Shown piece after piece: positions 20,957 through 33,600 of a stretch of DNA of 64,000 nucleotides. This stretch comes from Undaria pinnatifida (taxonomy: Eukaryota; Sar; Phaeophyceae; Laminariales; Alariaceae). A program made the translations under genes and the position numbers. The DNA lies in assembly GCA_012845835.1 (NCBI GenBank), contig JABAKD010000020.1, positions 1,932,936-1,996,935 on the forward strand. The letters run 5' to 3'. The number at the start of each line of letters is the position of its first letter. Position 1 is the stretch's first letter. The notes beneath the pieces are model-generated. The model had not been told where the DNA came from. It worked only from the letters and a program-made list of their open reading frames with translations, and made no database searches.

Positions 20957-23900
20957 CTGTTCGTAATCCGAATAATCGCTCTCATCACCATCCCCCGAGC
21001 GGAATTTGCTGCCAGAGCACGGCGTCCCCGTCGCGAACGAAGGCGGGGTGGCGCAAGATCCCGACCACCCCTCACGCAAGGCCACTCGCCCTTGCAACGA
21101 CGATCCCGCGCCCCTCCGCGCGGAGTGCTTCAACGGCGTGTGACACGGTTCTCCGCCTTGCGCCCCCGCCAGCTGTCCACCTCCTTGATCAACCTCCCCC
21201 ATCGCCTCCCGCGTGTGCTCTTTGTGCTCGCTAGACTGGGGGGTAGTCTTGATGGCGCTGCCGTGGCGGTCCACCCTGCACACGGAGTAGGGGGTCCCGT
21301 TCTCTTCAACAGAAAGCGCGGGAGAAACCGCGTCGAACATGCCGCGAGGGGTTCTCGCAAGCCGGGCTTTCGACGCGGAGGATGCGGTCAAGGGGGTTGC
21401 ACCGGTGCCCTGCGCACGGTCACCGCCGTCGCCGACACCACCACCAACACCACCACCAACACCACCACCACCCCCAACTCCGCCTTCGCTTTCACCTTCC
21501 CCGCCATCGCCGCCTCTGGACCTTTCCAGCCTTTCGGTCGACGCGACTCTCGGCTCTCGCAGGCCTTTGGCTCCTTTACCCTCCCCACTGCCGCCTCCGC
21601 CGCTGCCATTGTTGGGGAGAGAGGGGGCGGCAGAAGTAGGCGATGTTCTCGGGAGCGAGAGCTTCGCCTGCACGCTGCTGCCGATAGAATATGCCCCTGC
21701 CTCCACCACCGGTGTCCCGAGCGTCACCCTCAACGCGTTCGTTCCCAGAGGGCCCTTGAGCCTCGGCGCATCGTTCAGCCTCGGTTTCTGGAAGGACACG
21801 AGAGAGACAGCCGCCTGGAGCGTGTCGTCCATGTAGTCCCTATCCAACGCAGGCGAAATGTGGCTGCTGGGTGCCCGCGCGTCCGAACGGTTGAGGCCGC
21901 TGCGTGCATTGGACGGGGTGTAAGCCGTCTCAGGCGCATCTTCTCCATCTCCTTCGTCCTCTTCGTCGTCTTCATCGTTTCTGCCCCCCGGTGATCTCTG
22001 TCTGCGGTACTGTCTTCCCTTGCCCGTCGGGCCATACCGTCCCTCACCGTGCCAAGGCCTCGCGCGTTCTGAACCCCTTGGTTCAAACGAGTCCCCGCGA
22101 GGAGACGTTACCCTCCCCCCCTCGCCCCTGCCGCGTCGACTATTTCGCGGTGAACACCCACGTGCGCCGCTCGGAGACCCTCTCGCGCCTATACCGCCCG
22201 CGTCAGCATCATCGGAGTCGTAGCCATACAGTGCCTGTTCTCTTTCAGCCGAGCCCTTCCAATGGTAGTTCCTCGGTTGCCCATCAGGGCTAGGCAGCGC
22301 TCCGCCATCCTCCCGGCGTGGCCGGGCACTGAAACGCACCCCACTTTCGTTTTGATCGTGGTCATCCCCCCCCCCCTCAGCTTGATTAGGGTACCCCTTA
22401 CGAGGCGACGTCGACACCCTCCCGCGTCCGTGCATTCCACCGCTACCGCCACGCCTATCACCCCCGCCACGGCCACCGCCACTGCCCCCACCCCCACCCC
22501 CACCCCCACCATCACGGTAGCCACCGCTGCGCGACGACGGAGATGGGGAACAGCGCGACAGACTCGAATCTCGCACAGAATCGCCCCGGACGCGACGCGC
22601 GCGCCCGTCGAAAGGCGGGACGCCCGGTGGTGACTGCCACACCCTACCCTCGCCGCCGCCACTATCACATTCCCCCCCCACAGAGCGAGGTGGTGAGAGC
22701 AGAGATCGAGAGAATGCCCCCCGGCCGGGAGAGATGACGTCGCCATGACGGCTGCTCTGGCTGTAGGGGGAAAAGGTGGGTAACATGCTGGCGTCGGAGC
22801 CCGCGTCGTAGCTCGCGATGAGCGAAGATTCTAGGGCGTCAGGCGAGAGCATCTCCGCTCCGCTCAATATGGGCTTCTTCGACGGCGTAGAAACGACGTC
22901 CTGCTTTATATTTTCCCGTAGGAATTGAAGTGTACGGGGGTTGAAACGTACGCGGGAGGGGGAGTAGACGACGTATACGTTTTGTTAGTAGAGCTTAGCT
23001 TAAGTGGCCTCTACACAGTGTATACAGCTGAAATCGCCGCCAACGACTATTTACAAAACATCAACAACGCCAACACCAACGGCGGCATCACTCAGTTTAT
23101 ATATGTACCAGGTACAGATATTCGACACACCTGGTACATGGTACAGTACATTTGGAATACTATGCATCCCCTCAACAGCCAACACAACGCCGTCCTTGCC
23201 TTCATTGCGTCCCACTTTTCGCCGTCACCGGTCCCCTGAAAACCACGCTGGGCGGACCCCGTGAGCTCGCGCTTGCCCGGCCTCGAGGCAATTTCAAGCC
23301 CGGCATCGCTCGGTGATCGCTTGCTGCCAGCGTACGGGGATTGCCTGCAGGACAAAAACGCACACCAGGGGGGCATACAGGTGTATACAACAGGTAACTA
23401 TATATTATTGCGTGTTCCGAGATTTACGGCACATACGTATGACCCTGTCCTTCACATTTACATACCTACAAGCAGAGTGCTCATTTTCCACAGCCGCCAT
23501 AAATTCCAGGGGCCCTTCTGGATCTGGGTGCAGTCGGAGATCTGCGCTGTCTGATCAACAATCTCCGGATTTTATGTATGTCGGTTGAGTAGTGCCGGTT
23601 GCCCGCGTAGTGCCTGTGGACTCGCTTGGCGCAGGTGGGAAAAACCAGTAGCACCAATGTGTAGAGTAGTGCCGGCTGCCTCTATAGCGCAGGTATATTT
23701 TTTCGGTTGGCACATGTCAGTACTATGGAGGGACCACCACAAGCGAAATAACAGTTGACGGTTACAAACGTACACCAGCGCCACTACATAGCGAGAGCTA
23801 TCCCATCTTTCCATGGGTGCAGAAGCGGCGGACACCCACAAGGCATTGCGAGAAACAGCCACTTCATAGTGCACCACGACGACTGCTGCAAATCCGTGAC

Positions 23901-26900
23901 GAAGAATACCTCGGCCAACCACCGACTCCTGTACGCAACCCGTGCATCGATTAGTTGTGTCCAACGCCTTGTTCACTGAGCGATTCGTGTCCAATACATC
24001 GCCCAGTCAGCGGTGGCGGGGCTGTAACGCGGCAATGATCGGTGCACAAAACTACCCGCCCCTCCGCTTGAGACGAGGTCTACCGAAAAGGCCTACCGAC
24101 AGACATCCTCCAATACCTTGTCCAATCAGCGATGGCGAGGGCTGTAACGCGCCAATGACCGCCGCACAAAGACGCGCTCCTCCGCTTTCCACGAGGCCTA
24201 CCAACAGGGCCTACCGACAGGCATCCTCATATTACCCTGTTCAGTCAGCGATGGCAGACGCTGCAACGCGCCAATGATCGGTGAACAAACACGCGCCCTC
24301 CGCTTTCGACAAGGTTACCGACAACGCCTCTACCGACGGGTCTACCGACGGGTCTACCGACAATCCCACCTACAAGACCTCCCGATGGGCGTCCTTAACG
24401 CAAAAACGCCAACGTACAACAGCAGAAGGTGAGCCACCCACCTAACACCAGGCGCCGGAAGTCCTCCTCCATCGTCTCGCCAAACGTTTCTTCCCGGGGT
24501 TCCAAAGCCGGCGTAGATATCCACTTCCTCCTCCTCGTTCTCCTCGTCCTCGTCCTCCTCCTCCTCCCTCTCCTCCTCCTCGCCCCCACCTTCGTTCTCC
24601 TCTCCGTTGTCACCCGCGCCGCCTCCGCCCCAACGCTGCCGGGCCTCTCCATCGCTGCTCGAGCCATGACATCTTTGCGAGGCGTTTCCTCCGATGTGGT
24701 CGCCACCGCCACTAACAGCGGAGTCCGGGCGGCTCGGCGCCTTTTGTCCCGACGGCCGCTTCTTGGAGCCCTGCGCTTGCTTCGGCTTGGCCTTCTTGTC
24801 TGTAGAGTTGGACTTTTTCCCCTTGCCCGCCTTCCCCGTAGGCTGTTTTTGCTTTCCTGAAGAAACAGTGGCACGCTTGGTGTAGCTGCCCTTGGGTCGG
24901 CCCACATTACCGGCCGACTTGCTGCTTCTCACGGCGTTCACCGCGCCGTTCAAATCCCCCCTGAGTGGCGGCCGAGGAAAAAAGAAGAAATAGGTGGTTT
25001 CCGCAGCGGAGGCGAGCGCAGAGGGCATAAGAACTGCAGCCACAAAGCGACCAACAGGACACACTGCCAGCAGTAGGAACCTTCTGCTTGCAATATTAAT
25101 AGGAGCCTACTGATCGCAACAGGAGCCTATTCCCTTCAACAGGAGCATACTGCGTGCAGTAGGAGCCTACTGCTTGCAACCTTGCCATAGGAGCCTACTG
25201 CTTACGACCTTGCAATAGGAGCCTGCTGCTTGCATTAGGAGCTTAGTCCTTGCAACAGCAGCCTATAGTCCTTGCACTAGGAGGCTACTGCTTGCGACAG
25301 GAATCTACGAATTGCTACAGCAAAGTACTCCCCGCAATAGGAGCCTGTTGCCTGCACCATTAATAGGAGGTTACCGCTTGCAATAGGAAAACAAGCATGA
25401 GTGTGACTGGTGCGATACGTGCAATGCAAGAAAAAATACAACAAACGGTACCTTACCTGAGGTCAAACCTGCCACCGTCGGGAGGGGGCGGCGGCTTCGG
25501 CTTTTGCTTGGCGGCTCTTCCCTTCTTTTCCTTTCCACTGTCACCATCTTCCTCAACTGGGGAGGCCACTTCCTCCAACGGCCTGCTGCTGTAGGCCGAG
25601 CCGTAAGTCCTCTCCAAGTACAGCTGGAGTCGTCGCTTCATGCTCGAGTTCCAGTGGTTCTTGATGTGGTTGTCGGTCCTGATAATGGATATTTTTCGGG
25701 ACGAGACGTACGGGCGCAAATATCGGGTCACATGGGAGAGGCAACGCTTACCTTTCCGAGACCGATCTACAGCAACCTAAAAAGTACGGTTCTGTGAAAT
25801 ATCCTATAGTAGGTGCGCAGCAGTACGAGTAGCACCAGGCCACGCGCGTACCGCACAACTACTTCCCTGCAGTGCAGGTCGAGCACGAAATCTAAAATCG
25901 CTTAATCCTCCAGCCTAGCCCAGGTCGCCGTGCCGGAATAATCGAACTACATCATTCGGCATGTTTTATAACGAAAAAAAGTAAACGGCAGCTTTTCCCT
26001 CTTAACTTCCACAAGGGAAAAGGTCGCGCAGGAGGTGACAGAATGTGGCGGTGGTGTCCCCTTTTGAAAACAGTAACAGCGCTATTGGGTACGAGAGTCA
26101 TTCCACCGTAGAAGTGCCGCAAATTCTAAGAATTTCCGAGCTCCTGAACAGGAGGAGCTAGCTCAATATATCACCCGAAGCATGACTTCGAACACATTCG
26201 TTCGCGCAACCCGAGCAACCTTCCTACGCGCTACAGTCCCATTAACCTATAAAATACTAAAACAAATGTACTCGTAAAACTTATCATACCAATAGTAGCA
26301 TAACCGATAGGTCCACACTTTTTTGGAGCTCATCCAATCACATTATCAGAACGTCAGAAGTTCAGAACGTCAGAAGGTCAGAAGGTCAGAAACACCATAT
26401 GGCATCAGTTGACCCCAAAAGTGCACTTCCTAGGGTGGGATGGCTCAGGCAAGCTACTTGGAATTACTGTTAAGAAATCGCTTTCAACGGGTAAGGGTCA
26501 GGCAACCTTGGTGGGCACGATGTTACTGTTAAGAAATCGCTTCCAACGGGTAAGGGCTAACCAACATTGGAGTTTCAACGGCAGGTGGGCGTATGAAACG
26601 TTCAATAACTCGGAAAGATCACGATCTAGGTCATCTGGTATCTACATTTGCCGTTATGAGATTCCAGGTACTTCGCAAGAGCCATAGGGTACAGATCCCA
26701 CACGGTAAACATGTATGCAAGAGCCGTGTCGCACAGATCCCATCCGGCAAACATATTCTAGATTGGTCCGATCATCTATTTCAAGGAAATGTTCGCCCCG
26801 AAAGATCTACATCCTCTTATCTGATGGAGGTGTGAACATTTCGGATAACCGCACACCCGACCGACGCAACGCGCGGACAGCAGCAAAAACAGCATTACCA

Positions 26901-29900
26901 GGCGGCTCTGGGAGGGGCGAAAAGAGATCCGGTGTGTTGACAGGCGGCGCCTCGCAGAGGGGTACTTGATTGAACACAGGTAGCAGGTACACTTGGGTGG
27001 CCAATATAAACGGACCCCACGATAAGGAACATCGGTGTGTACGGGGCCTCAAATATATTTGCATCTTTTTTCCCACTTCACGGGACCCCGTCCCTTGTAC
27101 CAGGTACTGTAGTGGACGCAACACTCAATAAGGGACCCTAGATCCCTTAAAAGGGGCCACTGCACTGTCTCCCGCTTGGAAAACGCCACACAGACTGCTG
27201 GAAAAACGAGCAATGACCCATGCATAGAGGGGCCAGATTTGTTAAGGGACGTCGGGATATAAGGGACCCTGCCGCCCCGACGCACTATGGTCCCTTAATA
27301 GGGGCCATCTTCTGTATATCTACTCTGCAAGATTATGTTTAGTAGGGTACTAAGTGCATACTCTTGGGTACCCGGGTACCCAACCTGGTGGTTTAAGTCA
27401 TACTCGGGGTAGGTACTCGGGTACTCACAGAGTGTATGCCTACCAGGAACTAAAAACACCCTTGTCATGTAGTTGCTTGGCCAACGTCTCAGGCCCTCCC
27501 CTGCACCACAGCATCATCAACTGCACCAACACAAGCCTAGACGGGAAAAAAAAGGGTGAAACATGCCTCCTCGGGATCCACCCTCCGGTCTACCCGCCGA
27601 TACATCCAAACAAGAACGCAAAACTAATTAACAACACTCAAATTAAGCCTCGAGTTGCCAATCACACAAGATAACAGTACACGCCTCTTATCACAGCACT
27701 TTATGTGTACACCACATCAAACAACTCGAATCGCCATGGCGATTCCAAATCAGGGAAGGCGGCACTCGAGGGGGGGTGGGTTGTTTTGACGCTTGCTCCG
27801 GCGGACGAAACACACCTTCCAGGGAGGAGCCTGGACATCTCTGCCCACTTGTTGCCGTGAATGGCCTGCGTCTTAATGATCGTTCGGTCCTCCTCCTCCG
27901 ACCAAGGTAGCTTCGACAGGGCAGGGTCGAGGTGATTGTTCCATCTGAAAGCAGGGAGGTGGATGGATGGGCGGACGTGGACGATGGACGGACGTGGATG
28001 GATGGATGGATGGATGGATGGAAGGATGGATGGATGGAAGGATGGATGGGTGGATGGATGGACGGACGTGGATGGACGGGCGTGGATGGATGGATTGATG
28101 GATGGGTGGGTAGGTGGATGGATGGATGGATGGATGTGTGTGCGTGTGGGTGGGTGGGTGGGTGTGTGAATGAGTGAGTGCATGAGTGGGTGGGTGGGTG
28201 GGTGGGTGGGTGTGGGTGGGTGAGTGAGCGCGTGCGTGCGTGAGTGAGTGAGTGAGTGAGTGAGTGAGTGAGCGAGTAAGTGAGTGAGTGAGTGAGTGAG
28301 GGGGTGGGTGGGTGGGTGAGTGGGTGGGTGAGTGCGTGAGTGAGTCAGTGTGTAAGTGAGTGGGTGGGTGGGTGGGTGGGTGGGTGAGTGCGTGAGTGAG
28401 TGAGTGTGCAAGTGAGTGGGTGGGTGGGTGGGCGGGTGGGTGGGTGGGTGAAATCAACACAAAACGAAGCAAACAGGAAGACACGGTGGTACTAGCTGGG
28501 CATTTGGCGAAATAGCACACGGTAGCCAGCTAGCAAATATGCAAAAGGTTTAGGCGGTTGCGTCACAGACGTATCGGTTCTTTGCTCCACCTCTGGTACT
28601 CTCGTAATCCCCGCGCGCAGCTTGGCCCGATTCCGACAGCACAGACCAAAGAACACCTATGTAAAGGAACTACCTTTTCAGTCGTGGTGTCTAGAAAGCG
28701 CCGACAAGAGCATGTGTCTAGAACTTAAGTCGCAGCTCTCGGTTGCACGCCGTTCTCCTCCACGCCCCCGCGAAAAAAGACCACGTCCCCACCACCCGGT
28801 ACAACCTCGCGGACGTAAATAAAAACGCCATTCACAGACTACCAACACCTTCGGTGAATAAATTAATAAATGGGACTCGTTCGGTGAATGGGAGATATGT
28901 CGCACGAACAATTACCCCGTTCATTGTACAGTTATAGGAGGTTTGTGTTACGTGGGATAAGATTACATACATGACATAGATCAGATCCTCATTAAATGAC
29001 CTACTATCAGATAATTCCAGGCACACACAGCCCCGATCTGTATGCTCTGCATGATCTATAAAGCAGATAATCTTGACAGGTGGAAGACGTATTATCGGCG
29101 TGATCTAGCACATGTTTCCTGGGGTGGGTATGAACGACATAGATCCTGTACAACATCTCTCAACGGCAGATATTGGATGTACATGATCTAGATCGTCATC
29201 TCACTGATGACTGTATGTGCAGATACTGCGTACGCTCGGGGAGAAGTCTCACCTCTCTCGGCATTGCTTTCCTATCCTGCCCGGAAAGCGCTGAGATATG
29301 GCGGACCAGCGTTTGGGACCAAAGAGGCCTACCAGCTCCACCATCTTACGGTCTTCCTGTTGAATGCAATGGGGCATCGACGAAATCCGGACCGATACCG
29401 CACACGTCGTGAGAAGACAAAAAAAGCATCGACTACGATACCCGTTAGGTTCCAACCTGTGCATTCATGAAACAAATCACTGCTACTGACACAATCCATG
29501 GAACACACCCAACGCGGTCTGGTAAAAGAAGCCAACGACTACGATACCCGTTAAGTTCCAATCTGTGCATTCATGAAACAAATCACCGCTACTGAGACAA
29601 TCCATGAAACACACCCAACGCGGTCTGGTTTGGACGCCTCACGAAGGTATCGACCCGCCAGCATCAAACAGCTCTCCCAAACATCGCAACAGCACGGTTC
29701 ACAAAAACGCTTACACATGTTACCCTCCCCACCGGCGACGCCCATCGCAACTTCCGTCTGCCTTCAGGGTAGCTCTTTCGTGGCCATCTATTGATAGCGC
29801 TCAAAGTCGTCCCGTTTAACGCCAAGCGTCACGTAATCCACCCATTCCCGTGGCCACGAAGCAAGCGCGACCGACTCGAATGCGATGATATCCCTACAAA

Positions 29901-31817
29901 GTGCCCCGGGGTATAGATTGCCGCCGGTAGGGCTGAGAGCCAAGACAGTGACTACAACTATTTATCATAAACAGTCCCTTCGGGGCCTGATTGCAAGCAT
30001 AGACAGTATAAGCTTCCTCTTCGGGATGTGGCTGGCTTGGAATCTTATCAATAGGGGGGTGACTTAAGTCGAAAAGGGGGGAAACAATTATTGAAAACTA
30101 CGTAAAGAAAGAAGAATTAGCCACTCGCGCAAGCAACCCGGCAAGTAGCACCGACCAACGAAAATAAGTTTATAGTTTAGTCTTAATGGGGGGGGAAACC
30201 TTCGAAACGAAACGACGACTGCAGCAGCGAAAATAAGTGTATACTTTACTCCATAGGGGGGGACACCTTCGAAACGAAATGATGATTGCAGCAGCGATGA
30301 CACGAAGCAGATTTGGCTGATGGGGTGAGAAGATATTTGTTCGTAGCGCAACGCAGGGGGATGCACAACACGCTCGCAGCATGCTTGCATATAGTCGTGG
30401 TGCTGCCTGCCGCACGCTCTTCCTCTTCATAGGTAGGCAAGACCGCACTTGTCGTTTTGTAAGACGCAATGACGCTATACCCGTGGGTTCGCAAGAAATG
30501 ACGCCCAAGGGCGGCCGGTTAGAAAAAAAACGAGCACCGGTCACGGGGCTTTCGACGACCGACGTGTTTCAGACAAGAAAAAAAAAGGAATGTAGTTCTA
30601 GTGATTAACAAGCGCCTGTCAAGGCATATTTTTAAACACTGTCGTCCGTCACAGCCCTATCACCGCCGTCACTAGACACACGTTTGGTAATAGGATACAT
30701 GTCACCATCCATCATGCCCTCAACTCGTCAACCAATCGCACCGACAGCACTCACCTCGGCAGTCCATGCACCCTTGATCGTCTGAGGATGCAAGACCTTC
30801 TGCCAGCGGGAGCAGCACTGGGACCCGGTCCGTCCGTTGGCTAGCACTTCTGAAATGTGATCCCAGTCAATCTCCGTCCCCGAGGCGGCAGTTACCAGCT
30901 CTTCCAGGCGGTCGTCCTTCGGTGTTCGGTGCGACACGCGGGTTGGGCCGACGGTACAAACAATACATAGAAAGGGTATCACGATTTTCGCGACAAACGC
31001 TTGTCCCACGGGAGCAACAGCGTGTACACTTCAGTACATACTTGCGTGACACCACATGTGCACGCTCGATTGCACGGCGGTATGGAATAAATTATGTATT
31101 GGATGTGTCCCTGCTCTAGCAGCTGATCTATGAATAGTAATGCATTTTATGTCAGGGGGTGCTACACAACTATCATGCTGACGTCCAGCGTTAATGCAGC
31201 TATAATTACTGCCATTAATAGCAGCAGTATATACGTACAGAGTAGAGTATACTAGATTCGTATCATACCGGCTTCATAGACAGGGTGTTAAGGTACACTC
31301 TCTTGTTCTTCAATACCCATGCTGAGGGCACGCTACAACGGCGGTTGTTGTAGTGATCGGCTTCTCTGACGCTCTCGCGCAGCTCGTACAGGACGGGGGT
31401 GGGAGGGGGAGGGAGCAAGGAGGAGAAATAGCGGCGTCCTGGCCTTAATCGGGCTGATGTCTCGGCTGCTCTTTTCCAGCCACACCGAATACAAGAATTT
31501 TCCGTACCAACTCTGCCGCGCTAAATCGTAGCCGTCAAAACATAAAGCCCCCGGTCGAATATCAACACTCATACTGTAGGTTAAATATGGGCCGTTCACC
31601 AAATCAAGTAGTCCGAGTTGTAGCTTTTCTAAGGCTAATCGTAGCGGGTGCGGCGTGTCGACGGAGTATGTTTGATAAACAAAACTTGAAATGTCTAGAA
31701 ATTCGTTCGCCCGCCGGAGATGACGTTTTGACACCGCCACGCGATGACTCCACACCACACATCCCACACCACACACACTACACATCAACTCACCTCGTAT
31801 TTCGTCCATTTGGGCAT
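20957..31817 (-). CDS. Three-repeat MYB transcription factor (MYB3R type), 3' end incomplete
   Basis: Exons on the minus strand are 31817-31794, 30916-30755, 29356-29253, 27944-27816, 25678-25457, 24960-24442 and 22900-20957, about 1,035 residues so far. The first ATG (MPKWTKYE) follows an in-frame stop. R1 (~3-55), R2 (~59-107) and R3 (~110-157) keep all nine tryptophans and canonical recognition-helix text ([41 protein letters not shown]). Five successive junctions agree in phase and fall inside conserved MYB text. After R3 come an AT-hook-like GRPKG, a Lys-rich stretch and a Glu/Asp run (~330-362). A long Gly/Ser tail follows with over 15 Ser-Pro/Thr-Pro sites. In plants and animals three-repeat MYBs control G2/M genes and are CDK targets, so the S/T-P sites fit but are inference. 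The 24442-to-22900 junction is out of phase, so a small exon may be missing. The last exon ends at a donor, so the C-terminus is unassigned. Confidence 0.88.
24000..24352. repeat. Tandem repeat of ~118 bp, about three copies
   Basis: The repeating text includes 'cagcgatggcgagggctgta' and 'gcgccaatgatcggtg', ending in short 'ctaccgacgggt' iterations near 24330-24360. It lies in the MYB intron between 24441 and 22901, which otherwise (22901-23999) shows only one TACCAGGTA 9-mer. Confidence 0.75.
25075..25392. repeat. Degenerate minisatellite in MYB intron
   Basis: Some ten or more loose copies of a 20-28 bp unit around 'aggagcctactgcttgcaa' occur. The array fills most of the 496-bp intron between the exons 25678-25457 and 24960-24442. 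Confidence 0.8.
25800..27815. other. MYB intron sequence with short local duplications
   Basis: It contains a 'cagaacgtcagaag' repeat at about 26346-26392, a 60-bp tandem duplication ('tactgttaagaaatcgctt') at 26462-26560, and a related 'cagatcccac' pair at 26690-26750. No exon-like block with conserved motif was seen between the two R3-coding exons. Confidence 0.55.
27955..28452. repeat. Compound microsatellite (GGAT)n / (GGTG)n / (GAGT)n
   Basis: About 500 bp of tetranucleotide repeats on the plus strand: GGAT-type from 27955 to 28140, then GGTG and GAGT blocks to 28452. It begins about 10 bp from the acceptor of the MYB exon 27944-27816. In the MYB transcript it is therefore a very long C/T-rich run (CCAT, CACC, ACTC) just upstream of CTTTCAG. 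GGTG-rich parts could form G-quadruplexes on the plus strand. Confidence 0.95.
29431..29630. repeat. Tandem duplication, 106-bp period
   Basis: Two copies share 'gactacgatacccgtta' and 'aacacacccaacgcggtctg', differing at only a few sites. It lies in the MYB intron just upstream, in transcript order, of the R2 exon 29356-29253. Confidence 0.9.
30085..30305. repeat. Imperfect tandem repeat with G-runs
   Basis: The units share 'cgaaaataagt', 'taggggggg' and 'ccttcgaaacgaaa' in 2-3 diverged copies, inside the MYB intron between the R1 and R2 exons. Confidence 0.65.
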
Positions 31818-32245
31818 CGTCGGCGGGGCTTAACACCTCTTCACACCTGCCCTTGTGCCGTTGTCCCTTCTCTTGCTGTGGCTTAGCGTGTTGCGGGCGG
31901 TGTGCTTGATTGACCTCCTGTCCTGTCAAATGAAGCAAAGGCGGCGGTGAGACTTTCCGACGAGAAGAACGGGCAAGCCACCACCTACCACAGCCGCATA
32001 CGTAAGACACAAGTTTGAGCAGCATGAGGTACTATCGATAACTATTAGCCCTTCTATGATACCAGGTAGGACTTGACGGTACCCGTAATGCAATCACAAA
32101 CACGATCAATGCGGTCTGATCAATCTCCCATGAGCAGCTTCGTGCTGCGCGTGTCGTGCAGCCACTCCTTTCGTTGTTCTACTTGTATACTCCGGACCTT
32201 AAATTGATCACCGTTGCTTCGTGTGGGCGATACTACCGCTGTCAT

Positions 32246-32342
32246 CGCTATTTCGTTTCGACACCTTCTTCCTTTGGGTTCAATAGCAGGGACACCGCTA
32301 TTTCATTTCAACACCTTTTTCCTTAGGGTTCAATAGCAGGGC
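32246..32342. repeat. Tandem duplication, 50-bp period
   Basis: Two copies of 'cgctatttcgtttcgacacc' through 'gggttcaatagcagg' occur, with a few substitutions. Confidence 0.85.
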
Positions 32343-33411
32343 CTGCTGTCTACCCGTATGATGAGATGATGATATGATGAGAGCTCTAGTTTTCCAGGTG
32401 TGTCTACTGATGTAGCATCCACGCGGTTCTTCAGCCCCGGTGGTTCTACACCTTCATTCTGGGCATAAATCACTAGGGTCATGAGTTGACGTTTTCTAGC
32501 ATACCCGTACTATGGTACGCAATTATATAGGAAACAGGGTTGCGCCTAAAAATTATATCACATAATACCTGTTCGTTGAGCATTCATAGTGATACCGAGG
32601 TACGATACACCAAACCTGGGATAAAATATAGGGCAAAAATCAAACACGCCACTAGCTACGCCTCGGCTCAGGTCTCACAGGAGGAAAAATAAAAGGGCAC
32701 TGATGAGACCATCACGAATCACGGTGTTATCAAAACGCCTTCTTTGCGTACTTAGGTCTCCTGCTGTGGTCTGATGTGTACATGCCCTGGCATGATGTTA
32801 GTGTAGTCTACAACAGCAGTAGGTCTAGGTCTACTAATTGCAGATGGTCAATACTCGCGCACACGTCCATGGGCTCGTTGCCCTAGCGAAATGTCGCGAT
32901 TTTACAGTAGTTTGGCAGGACATTTATCGCAGATCAAAGATCACTAGTATCATAGATCATACGCAGGCCAAAGCTCTTCACAAGTTCTTCGGTGTGTAAT
33001 CGCAGAAAAATCGAGGGTCGGCGGCAACGGGGCAACCGCTTGCAGTACGTACTCTATGATCCTCCATGATGATAACAAACCTGACTATAAACGATAGTAC
33101 ACGTATGCCCCCGGCCGTGTGGTCCTGGTGAGTCAATCCAACAGCTGCAGATCCTGGGCTGGAGACAAAGCGAAAACTCGAACGCGCGTGCATCTCCGGT
33201 GCTCCCGGGCACTGCGACCGCCGATTTCGAGCCCCAGCCACATTAAGGTTCGAACGGTTCGTGATAACTAGTAGTCACAAGCACCCCCCCCCCTCCCGTT
33301 GCACGCTAGCTTGGCCTCTACAAACTGGTTGCTGGCCTTTGCAGACCGCAGGGAAGGCTTTCGGGATTTCCCGCCAAATATGATTTTCTCGAAAACTTGA
33401 ACGTACCTCTC

Positions 33412-33600
33412 GTCTCCAGTCCTTGATTGAGAGCTTATACCGCGCACCGCGCCCTCGCTCCCGAGGCACCACCTCGGCCGATGACACCCCTGAGGAGCAC
33501 GTGGATCGGTCCGGGGTCCAGGGCAAGCCGAAGGAGCGCAATAACACGTCAATAGTTGCACCTTCAACCAAACTCTCGGCGCGGAGGAGGAAGGGCCTCG
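33412..33600 (-). CDS. Possible exon of an unrecognised gene
   Basis: On the minus strand an open block ends in RYKLSIKDWRRE at a good GTACGT donor and has coding-like composition (GLPWTPDRSTCSSG). Another open block upstream at 33890-33760 follows an acceptor-like TTTCAG. The plus strand is also open across 33423-33626 with a disordered-protein look, so strand and reality are uncertain. No family was recognised. Confidence 0.25.

Noticed and set aside
27955-28452. CRISPR-like array
   Set aside because: It is a continuous microsatellite without spacers, in a eukaryotic intron. No other candidate array was seen.
27701-28520. Long minus-strand frames rich in Thr-His-Pro-Pro
   Set aside because: They are translations of the (GGAT)/(GGTG)/(GAGT) microsatellite. 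Only the MYB exon at 27944-27816 is real.
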